From Clostridium sp. AM22-11AC (GTDB lineage Bacteria > Bacillota > Clostridia > Lachnospirales > Lachnospiraceae): DNA of 64,000 nt. The notes beneath the pieces are model-generated. The model was not told the origin of the DNA and searched no databases. It was given only the letters and a program-made list of their open reading frames with translations. Where the stretch lies: assembly GCF_003473545.1 (NCBI RefSeq), contig NZ_QUCM01000007.1:1-64000 (forward strand). The letters are read 5' to 3'. The translations under genes were made by a program, and so were the position numbers. Positions 17,808 to 25,928 of this stretch are shown in pieces (the first letter of the stretch is position 1; each line of letters starts with the position of its first letter).

Positions 17808-19016
17808 TTAATCCCACGATGCAAAAGCATCTTCCAGCACTCCTGCGAGCTGCTCTGGGCGATTATATTTCACCTTGGCGTAAATATCCATGGTGATCTT
17901 GCTGCTTTCATGACCGGCAAGATACTGAACCGTCTTCGGATCAACCGAAGCATGAATCAGATTCGTAATGTAGGTGTGCCGCAGCTGATGCGGAGTCACC
18001 TCAAAGTCCAGACTGTAAACCACATTTCCATTGTGTGCTGCCTTTTGCCCCAGAACCGGCTTCACCGTATGCTTCACCCTCTTGCCATCTTCATAGCGGT
18101 AATAGCAGCGTTCCTTGGTGGTACGGGTTACGATATACTGCCATAATCTCTTGAACTGCGTATAGGACAACGGGTCTCCATCCCGGTTTGCAACCACAAA
18201 ATCCGATGTCGATGTCTTCTTCGCCTCTTTCAGACATTCCAGAAGATTGTCCGGCAGAGGGACATTCCGATGCGCTGCCTTTGTTTTCAGCTCTGTCAGA
18301 ATCACCGGACGATTATGCTCCGTATGCCAGGCTCTCCGAACGGTAAGGTACGGAGCCTCGCAATCAAGATACACCGAATCCCATTGAAGTCCGAGGATTT
18401 CTTCTCTCCGCAATCCTGCGTACAGCCCCAGCATCACGAACACATACGGCGGTAAGCCGTAAATGGCATCCAGCAGCTTATCCACCTGCTCATCCGTAAG
18501 CGGGAGGCGATCCTTCTGGGGAATCCCGCCCACATTCTTCTTCAGATAGATGGTCGGATTCTCATCAATGATCTTACTCTCCATTGCTGCCGTGAAAATA
18601 CACTTATATAGAACGTTCACTGATTTGTACACGGATGCCGACTTTTTCGATGCCTCCAACAGTGCCAGGCGAATGTCATCTGCTGTTACATCTCCCATAT
18701 GCATATCGCCCAATGGCTTGATGATGTAGTTCTTCACTTTCGATGTATAGTCAATCAGCGTTGTCATCCTGATCTGTGCCGACTGCATCAGCAGCCATTT
18801 CTCGCAATACTCCTCCACTGTAGGTGTACTGCGGCGATACGTCTTGTTCTCAATCTGCTGGATCGCTTCCTGTTCCTTCTGGTACAGTTCCTCTCTCGTT
18901 CTTGCATATAAGGAAACCCGCCGTCCCTGCTGATCTGTTACACGGGTTCGATAATATTGCGTTCCCTTCATACTCACCGTACCATAATCGGGAAGCATCA
19001 TTCTTCTTGCCGCCAT
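17808..19016 (-). CDS. int: tyrosine integrase 2
   Basis: 402 aa, the same architecture and length as integrase 1 with many shared blocks (AGLRREEILGL, VTPHQLRHTYITNLI, DPKTVQYLAGHE, TMDIYAKVKYN). All catalytic residues (R, K region, HxxR, H, Y) are present. The RBS TTGGAGG precedes the ATG. The pair looks like a duplicated or accreted integrase gene; no second rpsI tail lies between them. Either could serve the rpsI site, or they may act together. Confidence 0.92.
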   Translation of the reverse strand: MAARRMMLPDYGTVSMKGTQYYRTRVTDQQGRRVSLYARTREELYQKEQEAIQQIENKTYRRSTPTVEEYCEKWLLMQSAQIRMTTLIDYTSKVKNYIIKPLGDMHMGDVTADDIRLALLEASKKSASVYKSVNVLYKCIFTAAMESKIIDENPTIYLKKNVGGIPQKDRLPLTDEQVDKLLDAIYGLPPYVFVMLGLYAGLRREEILGLQWDSVYLDCEAPYLTVRRAWHTEHNRPVILTELKTKAAHRNVPLPDNLLECLKEAKKTSTSDFVVANRDGDPLSYTQFKRLWQYIVTRTTKERCYYRYEDGKRVKHTVKPVLGQKAAHNGNVVYSLDFEVTPHQLRHTYITNLIHASVDPKTVQYLAGHESSKITMDIYAKVKYNRPEQLAGVLEDAFASWD

Positions 19017-19087
19017 ATCATTACCTCCAATCCTGTTGATGCTTTCATTATTGCGGATTCATCGTCCATACTCAACGATGTCGATTT

Positions 19088-19333
19088 TCACCGCCGAAAG
19101 CTTCGAGGTTTGCGATATGTCGCAGCACGTTCCATCGGTTTTGCACGGTGCGTACATTTTGCAATGTACTCCTGAATCCCCACTTCCGTGAAATAAACGC
19201 AGCCGTTTTCCACATACTGAACATAGGAGATCAAACCGTCTGTTCTTGCAGCATCCAGTGTTTTTACGCTGATTCCCAGTATACTGGCTGCTTCTTTCCT
19301 TGTAATCAGTTTATCCATCGCCTTCTTCGCCAT
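19088..19333 (-). CDS. excisionase-like HTH protein
   Basis: About 81 aa from ATG 19333; the open frame extends to 19390 and starts at 19390 or 19318 are possible. A winged-HTH/MerR-like excisionase motif is visible (LITRKEAASILGISVKTLDAAR), then VYFTEVGIQEYI and a basic tail. Such proteins direct the integrase toward excision. It overlaps the 3' end of the MazF-like gene, so translation is probably coupled, and it lies about 70 bp before integrase 2. Confidence 0.75.
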   Translation of the reverse strand: MAKKAMDKLITRKEAASILGISVKTLDAARTDGLISYVQYVENGCVYFTEVGIQEYIAKCTHRAKPMERAATYRKPRSFRR

Positions 19334-19733
19334 CCTTTCGGCATTTGCCCTGTCTTTTTTTCTCTGCTTGTTCCGGAATGTAATATCCAAGTTGAATCCT
19401 TACAGCTTCATCAATCCCACGCATCTGCCCCTTACTTACCCGCCCAAGATAGCGAATCACGCATATCTTGTCGCAGGTGTCGAGCTGTTCTGCCAATACC
19501 ATGGACGGTTTTGCCAGTCCCTTTGCTTTACGGAGAAAGAAATGCGTTGGCTGTTTTCGCTTCTTCTCAATTTTCGATGTCAGCGGAGCAATCGTGATCG
19601 TCGGCGCATAATAATTGCCGACATCATTCTGAAGAACCACAACAGGACGAACACCGCCCTGCTTTGATCCTACCGGAACACCGAGATTGGCGAGATATAA
19701 ATCACCTCGCCGATAAACCCAGTTTTCTTTCAT
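19311..19733 (-). CDS. PemK/MazF-family toxin-like protein
   Basis: 140 aa from ATG 19733 (MKENWVYRRGDLYLANLG), with GGAG about 11 bp upstream. MazF hallmarks: RRGDLY at the start, GGVRPVVVLQND and TITIAPLTSK. MazF proteins cleave mRNA at short sequences. No MazE-like antitoxin gene is adjacent; the gene is instead fused by overlap to the excisionase and integrase. It may stabilise the element or regulate it. The C-terminus is Lys/Arg/Glu-rich. Confidence 0.8.
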   Translation of the reverse strand: MKENWVYRRGDLYLANLGVPVGSKQGGVRPVVVLQNDVGNYYAPTITIAPLTSKIEKKRKQPTHFFLRKAKGLAKPSMVLAEQLDTCDKICVIRYLGRVSKGQMRGIDEAVRIQLGYYIPEQAEKKRQGKCRKDGEEGDG

Positions 19734-19863
19734 ATGCTGTTGTCTCCAATCTCCATACACTGATATGGATAAAGCCTGCCAGGTATCATGCTGATACAGC
19801 ACCCGGCAGCGCTTTCTGAAAATATGGTTTCTCTGTACTTTTTCTTATCACCCCAGAGATGTA

Positions 19864-20130
19864 GGATTTCTCACAGGCGGCAGTGTGCTTCACTGCTCCA
19901 TTGGAATTTAACCATCCCGCCTTCCTTATGGCCGGACCGCGAATTACGGAAGTATCATTGTCCCTGTCTGGCTTTAACACCGCCGCCGGTTGCAATCCGG
20001 CATTTGCTTCTGCGAAACCGCTATCGCCCCGATGGGCTTCATGGCGTGCAGTCGAAGACTCGACCAAACAGGAATGTACCTGAAGAATGAGTATTCAGTT
20101 TTCAAGGGACATTCGGACTTTCGTCCTTAC
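19864..20130 (-). ncRNA. candidate structured leader RNA, copy A
   Basis: This non-coding stretch (gap 19734-20381) upstream of the MazF-xis-int operon shares ordered motifs with 30820-31135 upstream of tnpW and the serine recombinase. Plus-strand motifs are AGTATCATTGT (19951-19961), CATGGCGT (20040-20047) and GGAATGTACC (20071-20080), plus a hairpin GGAC/GTCC at 20115-20126. On the minus strand two more hairpins (GCC/GGC about 19918-19932 and GCAGTG/CACTGC about 19880-19896) match hairpins in the other copy. Which strand is transcribed is inferred from the downstream genes. Family not recognised. Confidence 0.5.
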
Positions 20131-20257
20131 AAAGTAAGTTTAACAAGAATCCTCCGGTTTCGCGTTGGCCTCGTAGGCGCACTTTGGTTGTCCTTGCAGG
20201 ACTACATACGGTTCGTTTTGACTTTTTCAGTGTTCTATACAGCCGGATTGAGGCAAA

Positions 20258-20287
20258 AAAATACCCCGTTGGTTTCCCAACGAGGCA
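20258..20287 (-). terminator. terminator of the ATPase/TOPRIM-like operon
   Basis: CCTCGTTGG and CCAACGGGG with a GAAA loop, followed on the minus strand by TATTTTTTTG. About 95 bp past the stop at 20382. Confidence 0.8.
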
Positions 20288-20381
20288 TCAAAGACGATTC
20301 TATTCTATTTTCTATAAACTGGTACCCGTTTATCTCCTGGTGACCATTTGAGTCACGGCTAATGTATCAAAAAAGCAACGC

Positions 20382-20900
20382 TCATCTCAGCAAATCAGAC
20401 AAGCTGTATTCTCCTTTGGGGATATTTGCTGTTCTGCGATACTCTTTTATGGCTTTCACCAAGAGCTGAGGATTACTGAAATACTGCTTCACAAAATCAT
20501 ACGACTTCACATCATGCATCCGAAGATTTATTTTACAAAATTCGCTTGGTTTTTTTCCAGAACGCTTAAACTGATCATATGCTCCTTCCGCATGAATAAT
20601 CAGCATTTCAATTTCTGGAGCAGTAATGACATTTACCACGTCAATTTTCTGCTCATATGCTTTACTCAATCGAAATTCCTCTCTGCGAGAATCCAAAATC
20701 CGTATCACAGAAATCTGCTCATCGAATCCTTTCCGTAAGTATCGCTCCTCGAATCGTTTAGCACTTCTGCAACGAATGACACGTTCTTCCAACATTTCTT
20801 CTCTGTTGAAAATCAGAAGATCATTATCAACCTGTATGTCGATAATAGCTTCTTCGGCAGAGCCTTCACATATACACGCCTTGTATTTTGCTAATTCCAT
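20382..20900 (-). CDS. small TOPRIM-like protein paired with AAA ATPase
   Basis: 172 aa. The N-terminus reads YKACICEGSAEEAIID, like the metal-binding E of a TOPRIM or RloB-type fold (CEGxxE). An acidic RILDSRREEF (about residues 70-79) could be the second acidic motif, and TAPEIEMLIIHAEG follows. Starts 12 bp after the ATPase stop, same strand, so they form one operon. ATPase plus TOPRIM nuclease pairs occur in anti-phage systems such as PARIS and OLD/Gabija relatives. This one is much shorter than AriB, and its membership is inference. Confidence 0.55.
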   Translation of the reverse strand: MELAKYKACICEGSAEEAIIDIQVDNDLLIFNREEMLEERVIRCRSAKRFEERYLRKGFDEQISVIRILDSRREEFRLSKAYEQKIDVVNVITAPEIEMLIIHAEGAYDQFKRSGKKPSEFCKINLRMHDVKSYDFVKQYFSNPQLLVKAIKEYRRTANIPKGEYSLSDLLR

Positions 20901-20912
20901 TCTGCCGCCTCC

Positions 20913-22064
20913 TTATTTGATTGAAGCAGCCAGGCTTTTCTTCAAGCGCATATACGCTTCATATGCTGGCGTTGTTCCCTCAAGGAAGCCGCTCTGGTAA
21001 GCATCACTCTTTTTAATATCATTACGTTTCAATATATAGCTCAGATTTTCTGCTGTAATGCCATTACGGTTTCTAACGATACAAATTCCGTCATTTCGGT
21101 CATATTCGTCCAGCAGTTCCGGATAATGCGTAGTGAAAATAAGCGTTCCGCCATTTTTGTTCAGTCGGCTGTCCATAAAGAAGCGCACTAAGGTCGTTAC
21201 AATTTCCTTGTTGAAATGATTCTCTATTTCATCTACCAGAAGATAACCACCTGAATGAAGAACTTCCTTTACCATCGAGAATGTAATAATACCCTTAATC
21301 GTACCAGAGGACAGATACTGCTCAAGGTCTGCCGCATTATTCAGGATAATCTCTTCTTCATCCTTAAACTTCAAGTGGATAAATGTTTTTCCCTCTGCCT
21401 GCTCAAAACACAATTTCTCAATGGTCGGATCGAGAAGCGCAATTACCTCCAATGGAATATCTTCGGTAAATGGAAGCACATTCACATTCGTATAGGAAAG
21501 CAGGCTGAATATTTCCACTGTATCATTCGCTTTTTTATTATGTGCAATGACAAAGCTGACATCATCAGAAAGGTATGCTTCATCGCTATTGCGCTGCTCT
21601 ACAGGCTTCATTCCTGTAAAATCTGTCAGATACTTTTTCGACTTAACGGTTGCAATCGGTTTTTCCCAAAGGCTTTCAGACAGAATCGAATACACATATT
21701 CCCCTGTTTTCGACTTCTTTGCCGCAATTACAGTTTCCAAGCAGCAGATGTAGCTACGCTTATCATAAAAATATGTGCGGATTGTAACATTCTTCGCTCC
21801 GCCAAGAATGCTTTTTGCCTCCACATGATTGATGGGCTCATTTTTCACAATATTTAAGGCCAAGCTAATGACCTTTAATACCGAGGTCTTGCCAGATGCG
21901 TTAATTCCAATGAAAGCACAGGCAGAGTGGAGATAGTAATTATCCGTCAAACGGTAAAGACTATCTTTGTCCTCTTCGCAAACACGTTGCTGCGTATAAA
22001 AGCAAATATCCAAGTCTTTTTTGAATAATGGGAGTCCTTGTGCGGTGATGCGGAGTATTTTCAT
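20913..22064 (-). CDS. AAA15/ABC-type ATPase, putative defence or abortive-infection protein
   Basis: 383 aa. Walker A FIGINASGKTSVLK is near residues 51-64, and Walker B with catalytic Glu is in GYLLVDEIENHF near 280. A D-loop/switch His is seen in LIFTTHYPELLDEY. An Asp/Glu-rich coupling domain lies between. This is the AAA15 (RecF/SMC-like) layout used in RloA, AriA and OLD-like proteins. First gene of a two-gene operon with the TOPRIM-like gene at 20382. Its promoter (22117-22145) overlaps a long palindrome, suggesting tight control. Transferred DNA repair is an alternative role. Confidence 0.75.
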   Translation of the reverse strand: MKILRITAQGLPLFKKDLDICFYTQQRVCEEDKDSLYRLTDNYYLHSACAFIGINASGKTSVLKVISLALNIVKNEPINHVEAKSILGGAKNVTIRTYFYDKRSYICCLETVIAAKKSKTGEYVYSILSESLWEKPIATVKSKKYLTDFTGMKPVEQRNSDEAYLSDDVSFVIAHNKKANDTVEIFSLLSYTNVNVLPFTEDIPLEVIALLDPTIEKLCFEQAEGKTFIHLKFKDEEEIILNNAADLEQYLSSGTIKGIITFSMVKEVLHSGGYLLVDEIENHFNKEIVTTLVRFFMDSRLNKNGGTLIFTTHYPELLDEYDRNDGICIVRNRNGITAENLSYILKRNDIKKSDAYQSGFLEGTTPAYEAYMRLKKSLAASIK

Positions 22065-22116
22065 AGGTAGTCCTCCTCTAAAAACAGTTTTTTTGTTTTT
22101 ATTTTCTTATAATCTT

Positions 22117-22172
22117 ATTATACGCCGCAAATCAGAAAATATCAACGGATTTTCCGTTTTTATTTTCTGATT
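22117..22172 (-). promoter_or_regulatory. promoter and operator of the ATPase operon
   Basis: Minus-strand TTGATA (22145-22140), 17 bp, TATAAT (22122-22117). A 13-bp inverted repeat, AAATCAGAAAATA (22129-22141) and its complement (22160-22172), with an inner AACGGA/TCCGTT, covers the -35 region. It is probably a repressor site. Confidence 0.65.
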
Positions 22173-22203
22173 TGTTTTTGACACTAAAAAGTATCCGTTC
22201 AAT

Positions 22204-22680
22204 ATGGCAAGCCCTGTGATTGCTGACCCGTTCCAACGCATGAAATACATGGAGCGTCATGGAAGCGGCCTACGCAAAATCGTCAGGGAAACCGAAAAGC
22301 CGCCTGGATATACAGCGGCATATAATCCGAAAATTTTCTCAACGGCAACAGATTTCAGAGTCATCTTGAAAAATGTAAATTACCAACTTAGTCAGAAAAA
22401 CTTAGTCAATGACCAAGTTAGTGAGCAAGATAAATCGCCGGACATCCCACACACAGTTTTGAATCTTTGTATCCACCTTATTGCCCACGGCAGTGAGGGT
22501 GCTCAAATCACTCATGCTCACTCTATCATGGGTACAGCCAATGATAAGTCCTATGACGCAACCCATGATAACTTAGAGGATGACACCCATCAAGGTATCC
22601 ACCAAGATAGCCACCATGATTCTACGCCGTCAGCAGTTATATTGCGCCTAATGCTTTTTAGATTTTCTTCGCAATCGTAG
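22204..22680 (+). pseudogene. C-terminal fragment of an AlbA_2/HATPase_c_4 regulator
   Basis: The first about 60 codons (PVIADPFQRMKYMERHGSGL, then TATDFRVILKNVNY) match the C-terminal GHKL-like domain of RecG-like/AlbA_2 DNA-binding regulators, which are normally 400-550 aa. No N-terminal part exists upstream: the fragment begins in the ATPase promoter region. The tail beyond about 22380 is His/Asp/Gln-rich and overlaps the XRE gene on the other strand. Probably not functional. Confidence 0.6.
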
Positions 22681-22948
22681 ACAGCTCCGAAATAATACTA
22701 AGAAGATCATTTTTGACTTCCTCTTTGCTTGGCTCGCTGCCCATAAGAAGATAATCCGTGCTGACATGGAGGATGCAGGACAGTTCAATCAGCAAGTCAA
22801 TAGAGCAGCTGCGTTCACCGTTCTCCATGCGGCTGACATGCTGCTTGCTTGCCAGGCCCAGGCGAACCGCCAGTTCCTCCTGCGTAATGCCACGGGAAGT
22901 GCGAACATCGTGAAGTCTCTTACCAAACTCTTTTGCGTCAAAATACAT
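22658..22948 (-). CDS. XRE-family HTH regulator
   Basis: 96 aa from ATG 22948 (MYFDAKEFGKRLHDVR), with GGAAGGAG upstream; the longer frame to 23113 runs through a hairpin and lacks an RBS. HTH at residues 8-62 (GITQEELAVRLGLASKQHVS; NGERSCSIDLLIELS). A short C-terminal helix follows. Last gene of the leftward polymerase operon or independently expressed behind an attenuator-like structure at 22994-23081. Confidence 0.85.
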   Translation of the reverse strand: MYFDAKEFGKRLHDVRTSRGITQEELAVRLGLASKQHVSRMENGERSCSIDLLIELSCILHVSTDYLLMGSEPSKEEVKNDLLSIISELSTIAKKI

Positions 22949-22993
22949 ACGTTTCTCCTTCCGCACAGCCGGTACAGAACCGGATCGACGGAA

Positions 22994-23081
22994 GGTCAAA
23001 AAAAGAGCCGCATGACGGTGAAGAAAAATCCTGTGCCGATAAAACAGAACATGGGTATCCCATAATTCTGTCTCATGCGGC
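22994..23081 (-). terminator. attenuator-like nested hairpin
   Basis: GCCGCATGA (23007-23015) pairs with TCATGCGGC (23073-23081) over a 57-nt interval that holds a second hairpin (ACAGAA, ATGGG / CCCAT, TTCTGT; 23044-23072). On the minus strand the outer stem ends in CTCTTTTTTTG, so it can terminate transcription before the XRE gene. Confidence 0.65.
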
Positions 23082-23164
23082 ATTCGGAAGACTTCGCCTG
23101 TCAGCGGCTCCACAGCACAGCTATGACTTATAAAATTGTGTTAATAGGGTTATTTATTGTCATC

Positions 23165-23425
23165 TCAACCATTCAAAGACGAATAGTAGAGCTGCAATCT
23201 CCGTAATCTTCTCATCTCCAAAACATTGAAGACGGTCTCGCGTCCGCAGGCCTTACATTTGGTCTGCACATGTCCTCTGGTATCCTCAAAGACGATGATT
23301 GAATTGTGTCGGCAATAAGGGCACCTGACAATCCTGGGCTTTTGCGAAGCAATCGCATCCTTTGCCCGGATGATTTTAATCTGCATTTCCGCAGATGGTT
23401 CCGATACTCTGATATTCCTGCTCAT
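23165..23425 (-). CDS. zinc-ribbon protein
   Basis: 86 aa from ATG 23425, which overlaps the upstream stop as ATGA; GGAGGTG precedes it. A four-cysteine ribbon is formed by RCPYCRHNS and TKCKACGRET (about residues 36-65), flanked by basic helices, suggesting nucleic-acid or protein binding. No known family name. Translationally coupled to the ImmA/IrrE gene before it. Confidence 0.7.
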   Translation of the reverse strand: MSRNIRVSEPSAEMQIKIIRAKDAIASQKPRIVRCPYCRHNSIIVFEDTRGHVQTKCKACGRETVFNVLEMRRLRRLQLYYSSLNG

Positions 23426-24153
23426 GGCCACACCTCCAATGGATCACGATATTCATAATCCTTTTTCCGGTTCAGATAGCCCAGTTGTTCCAAGCGGATA
23501 GCAGCTGCCGATCTCGAAACGCCAAAGACACCACAGAAAGTATCTATCTTCACCTGGTCTTTGTTATAAAAACGCCATCCATAACATGTCAGAGGCTTTC
23601 TGCTGTTGATGAACCACATCGCCCGATCCACTTCTGACTGGGGCATCAGGATGGCAGCTCCCAGCGAATTGGCCTGCCACTCGTTCCAATCTTCCTGCGT
23701 TCTCAGAACGCGGGAACCTTTTTTCCTCACTTCCGGTCTCTTATGGCAGGCTATCTTTCGGTCATCGGCATCCAGCTGAAACAATATCTGGTGAGCGCAC
23801 TCATGTGCCAGCGTAAATCTGCGTTTTCCGCAGAGTTTCCGTATATTCTCCGGTTCAATGAAGCTCTTGTCCAGAACCACATCATTGGTTTTCAGGAAGA
23901 TGCTCCTCTGACTTCCATCGACTTCAATCTGATATTCTGTATCCACATACGCGGTCAGACCATAGATGCTTCCGTCCGAGGACAACTTTTGAAATGACAC
24001 CTTCAGGTTCAGATAATCGGATGCAAACTGATCAATGGGTGTCGGAAGTGCGAATCTTGCCGGATCATCTGCTTCGCTGCCGAAAAAGGACTTTTGAAAA
24101 TCTCTTATCACTGCAACAGCGATTTCTTCTATGTTTTTCTGCGAAAGGATCAT
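23422..24153 (-). CDS. ImmA/IrrE-family metallopeptidase
   Basis: 243 aa from ATG 24153 (MILSQKNIEE), overlapping the previous stop as ATGA. The zinc protease motif HECAH is in FTLAHECAHQILF (about residue 114), and the third zinc ligand is probably the Glu in NEWQANSLGAAILMP (about 160). The family cleaves or activates repressors in response to DNA damage or other stress (ImmA of ICEBs1, IrrE of Deinococcus). The C-terminal part has an HTH-like segment (VFGVSRSAAAIRLEQLGYL). Operon with a Y-family polymerase. Confidence 0.85.
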   Translation of the reverse strand: MILSQKNIEEIAVAVIRDFQKSFFGSEADDPARFALPTPIDQFASDYLNLKVSFQKLSSDGSIYGLTAYVDTEYQIEVDGSQRSIFLKTNDVVLDKSFIEPENIRKLCGKRRFTLAHECAHQILFQLDADDRKIACHKRPEVRKKGSRVLRTQEDWNEWQANSLGAAILMPQSEVDRAMWFINSRKPLTCYGWRFYNKDQVKIDTFCGVFGVSRSAAAIRLEQLGYLNRKKDYEYRDPLEVWP

Positions 24154-24410
24154 AGGCACGGCTCCTTTGCTTCAACGAACCATTTTTCATCTTCGTTGTA
24201 CAGGAAACTCTCATGCCCACCGATCATGACCGTATAGCGGATTCCGCAGCCACCTACCTTCGTGGAAGCAGCCCGACACTTATGCTTCAATCGGTCGATC
24301 TCATACACCCGTCCGTCAATCCACCGAATCAAGCGCGGGCGGATATTTCCCTCGGCATCCACATCCAAATTCACAGGTACATATACTTTTCTACACTTCT
24401 GTTCCGACAT
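24150..24410 (-). CDS. small protein of polymerase operon (DUF6504-like)
   Basis: 86 aa. KVYVPVNLDVDAEGNIRPR, then IRWIDGRVYEID and YTVMIGGHESFLYNED: a compact beta-rich pattern resembling DUF6504-type proteins found beside Y-family polymerases. This assignment is tentative. Lies 81 bp downstream of the polymerase gene and overlaps the ImmA/IrrE gene start by 4 nt, so it is part of the same unit. Confidence 0.6.
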   Translation of the reverse strand: MSEQKCRKVYVPVNLDVDAEGNIRPRLIRWIDGRVYEIDRLKHKCRAASTKVGGCGIRYTVMIGGHESFLYNEDEKWFVEAKEPCL

Positions 24411-24491
24411 ATTCTACGCTCCTCCTCTGTAAACCGGCGAATGTGTTGACTTCTTTTAGCAAAGAACTCACCAGATTCTACCGGTGCTGTA

Positions 24492-25727
24492 TTAACCAAT
24501 CATTCCTGTCGGCATAACCAAATCCACCTTTCGCTCTGTCGGCATCTTGCTTTTCTGAAAAAGTACCCCATTTTTAATCGCATCTTTCCCGAATCGGAAT
24601 CGAATCTGCTCAATCGCTGCGTCCAACCGTTCCTGGCGATCCAGTGATTTCACATCGGTGAATAGGTCGTATTGTATCGGACAATCCTCTTCAAACAGGT
24701 TGATTGCCCGAACTGTCACTGAACGAATCGGGTGTTCCCACTGATAGTTTTTTGCAAATAATGCAAATGCAGTTTTCGCCAGATAAGTAGGGCTTTGTGT
24801 CGGAATACTAATCCGGCACTGCCACTCTTTCGTGTAAAGCTCGTTGTTACGGATGGAAATCGCTATTCCGCCGGCTTTCTTCTTATGTGTTCGCAGCTTG
24901 GTTCCGATCTCCTGCACCAGTTCCAGCATGACACACCAGACTTCGGCGTTATTCTCCAAATCCTGCATGGTCGTTATCCCATGCCCAATGCTCTTTACTG
25001 GGGAGACATAATCGGAACGCATAACCGGCGAATCATCCAGTCCATTGGCATATTTCTTAATCGCCAGTCCATTCTTTCCAAGGCGGCACTTCAAGAAATC
25101 ATCCGATGTTGCAGCAAGCTCTCCAATGGTATGAATCCCATAACCGGACAGAACCTTCTCGGTCGCTCTGCCGACTCCAAGCAAGTCAGAGGCGGGAAGA
25201 CACCAAATCTTCTCCCGGAACGAATCTGCTTCGATGCAGGTAATCGCATCCGGCTTTTTCATATCCGACCCAAGCTTGGCAAAAATCTTGTTGAAACTCA
25301 CTCCTGCGGAAATCGTAAGTCCCAATTCAAACTTAACCGTTCTGCGAATCTCATCTGCAATTTCAAATCCGGTTCCCATGCAGCCGCTTCCGGTCACATC
25401 CAGCCAGCATTCGTCCATCCCATACGGCTCGATCTGATCGGTATAGCGACTGTATATTTCACGAGCCAGCTTTGAAAACTTCATATATTGCTCATAGTGC
25501 GGCTCCACGATCACAAGATCCTGGCACTTCTGCTTTGCCTGCCAGATTGCCTCCCCCGTGGAAACACCAAACGCCTTTGCTGCATAGTTCTTCGCAAGTA
25601 CGATACCATGCCGTTCCTCCACAGAACCGCACACTGCCACCGGCTTGTTCTTCAGTTCCGGGTTCAGCATACACTCGACAGAGGCATAGAAATTATTCAT
25701 ATCACAATGAAGAATCACTCTTTGCAT
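24492..25727 (-). CDS. Y-family DNA polymerase (DinB/UmuC type)
   Basis: 411 aa. Translesion polymerase; metal-binding acidic residues lie in HCDMNNFYASVE (D9) and MDECWLDVTG (about residues 104-112). The helix-hairpin-helix in LLGVGRATEKVLSGYGIHTIGEL and the little-finger domain (to about 350) complete the fold. It resembles the ICE- and plasmid-borne UmuC-like proteins (as in Tn5252) more than chromosomal DinB because of the long C-terminus. A consensus promoter at 25844-25872 with repeated TTCGTG/CACGAA operators suggests induction rather than constitutive expression. Confidence 0.92.
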   Translation of the reverse strand: MQRVILHCDMNNFYASVECMLNPELKNKPVAVCGSVEERHGIVLAKNYAAKAFGVSTGEAIWQAKQKCQDLVIVEPHYEQYMKFSKLAREIYSRYTDQIEPYGMDECWLDVTGSGCMGTGFEIADEIRRTVKFELGLTISAGVSFNKIFAKLGSDMKKPDAITCIEADSFREKIWCLPASDLLGVGRATEKVLSGYGIHTIGELAATSDDFLKCRLGKNGLAIKKYANGLDDSPVMRSDYVSPVKSIGHGITTMQDLENNAEVWCVMLELVQEIGTKLRTHKKKAGGIAISIRNNELYTKEWQCRISIPTQSPTYLAKTAFALFAKNYQWEHPIRSVTVRAINLFEEDCPIQYDLFTDVKSLDRQERLDAAIEQIRFRFGKDAIKNGVLFQKSKMPTERKVDLVMPTGMIG

Positions 25728-25745
25728 CCCGTATTCCTCCTCTCC

Positions 25746-25898
25746 GTTCGTGAAAGCACGAACAACTTTTCACGAACGCATTGACACACAGCATTTCTTG
25801 TGATACTATAATTACACGAATTGTATTTCGTGTTTTCATCGTCATTATAGCAAGCACAGTTTTTCGTGTCAATAGGTTTTTATGAAAAAGTGTTCGTG
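25746..25898. promoter_or_regulatory. divergent promoters with TTCGTG/CACGAA operators
   Basis: The minus-strand promoter TTGACA (25872-25867), 17 bp, TATAAT (25849-25844) drives the polymerase operon. Plus-strand TTGACA (25781) and TATAAT (25807-25812), 20 bp apart, may serve the XRE/ImmA pair. Half-sites TTCGTG or CACGAA occur at 25747, 25757, 25771, 25815, 25827, 25863 and 25893, several as inverted pairs (25815/25827 is symmetric). They overlap both promoters and are the likely target of the XRE at 25929. Confidence 0.75.
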
Positions 25899-25928
25899 TT
25901 CGTCATCAAAAAAGAAAGAGGTATTCCT

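Noticed and set aside
19311..19733. Complete toxin-antitoxin module
   Set aside because: No MazE-like gene is adjacent; the partner gene is an excisionase-like HTH protein.
19864..20000. Cobalamin riboswitch
   Set aside because: The other copy has GGTGAAACTCC and both have CCGCC-GT, but the order, the extra hairpin and the downstream genes do not fit a cobalamin riboswitch. A degenerate group II intron 5' end also could not be shown.
19786..20067. 93-codon minus-strand frame in the shared non-coding region
   Set aside because: The sister copy (30813-31004) keeps the nucleotide motifs but not the peptide, so RNA conservation is the better explanation.
20382..22064. Retron or full PARIS system
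   Set aside because: No reverse transcriptase or msr-msd is present, and the second protein is too short for a typical AriB.
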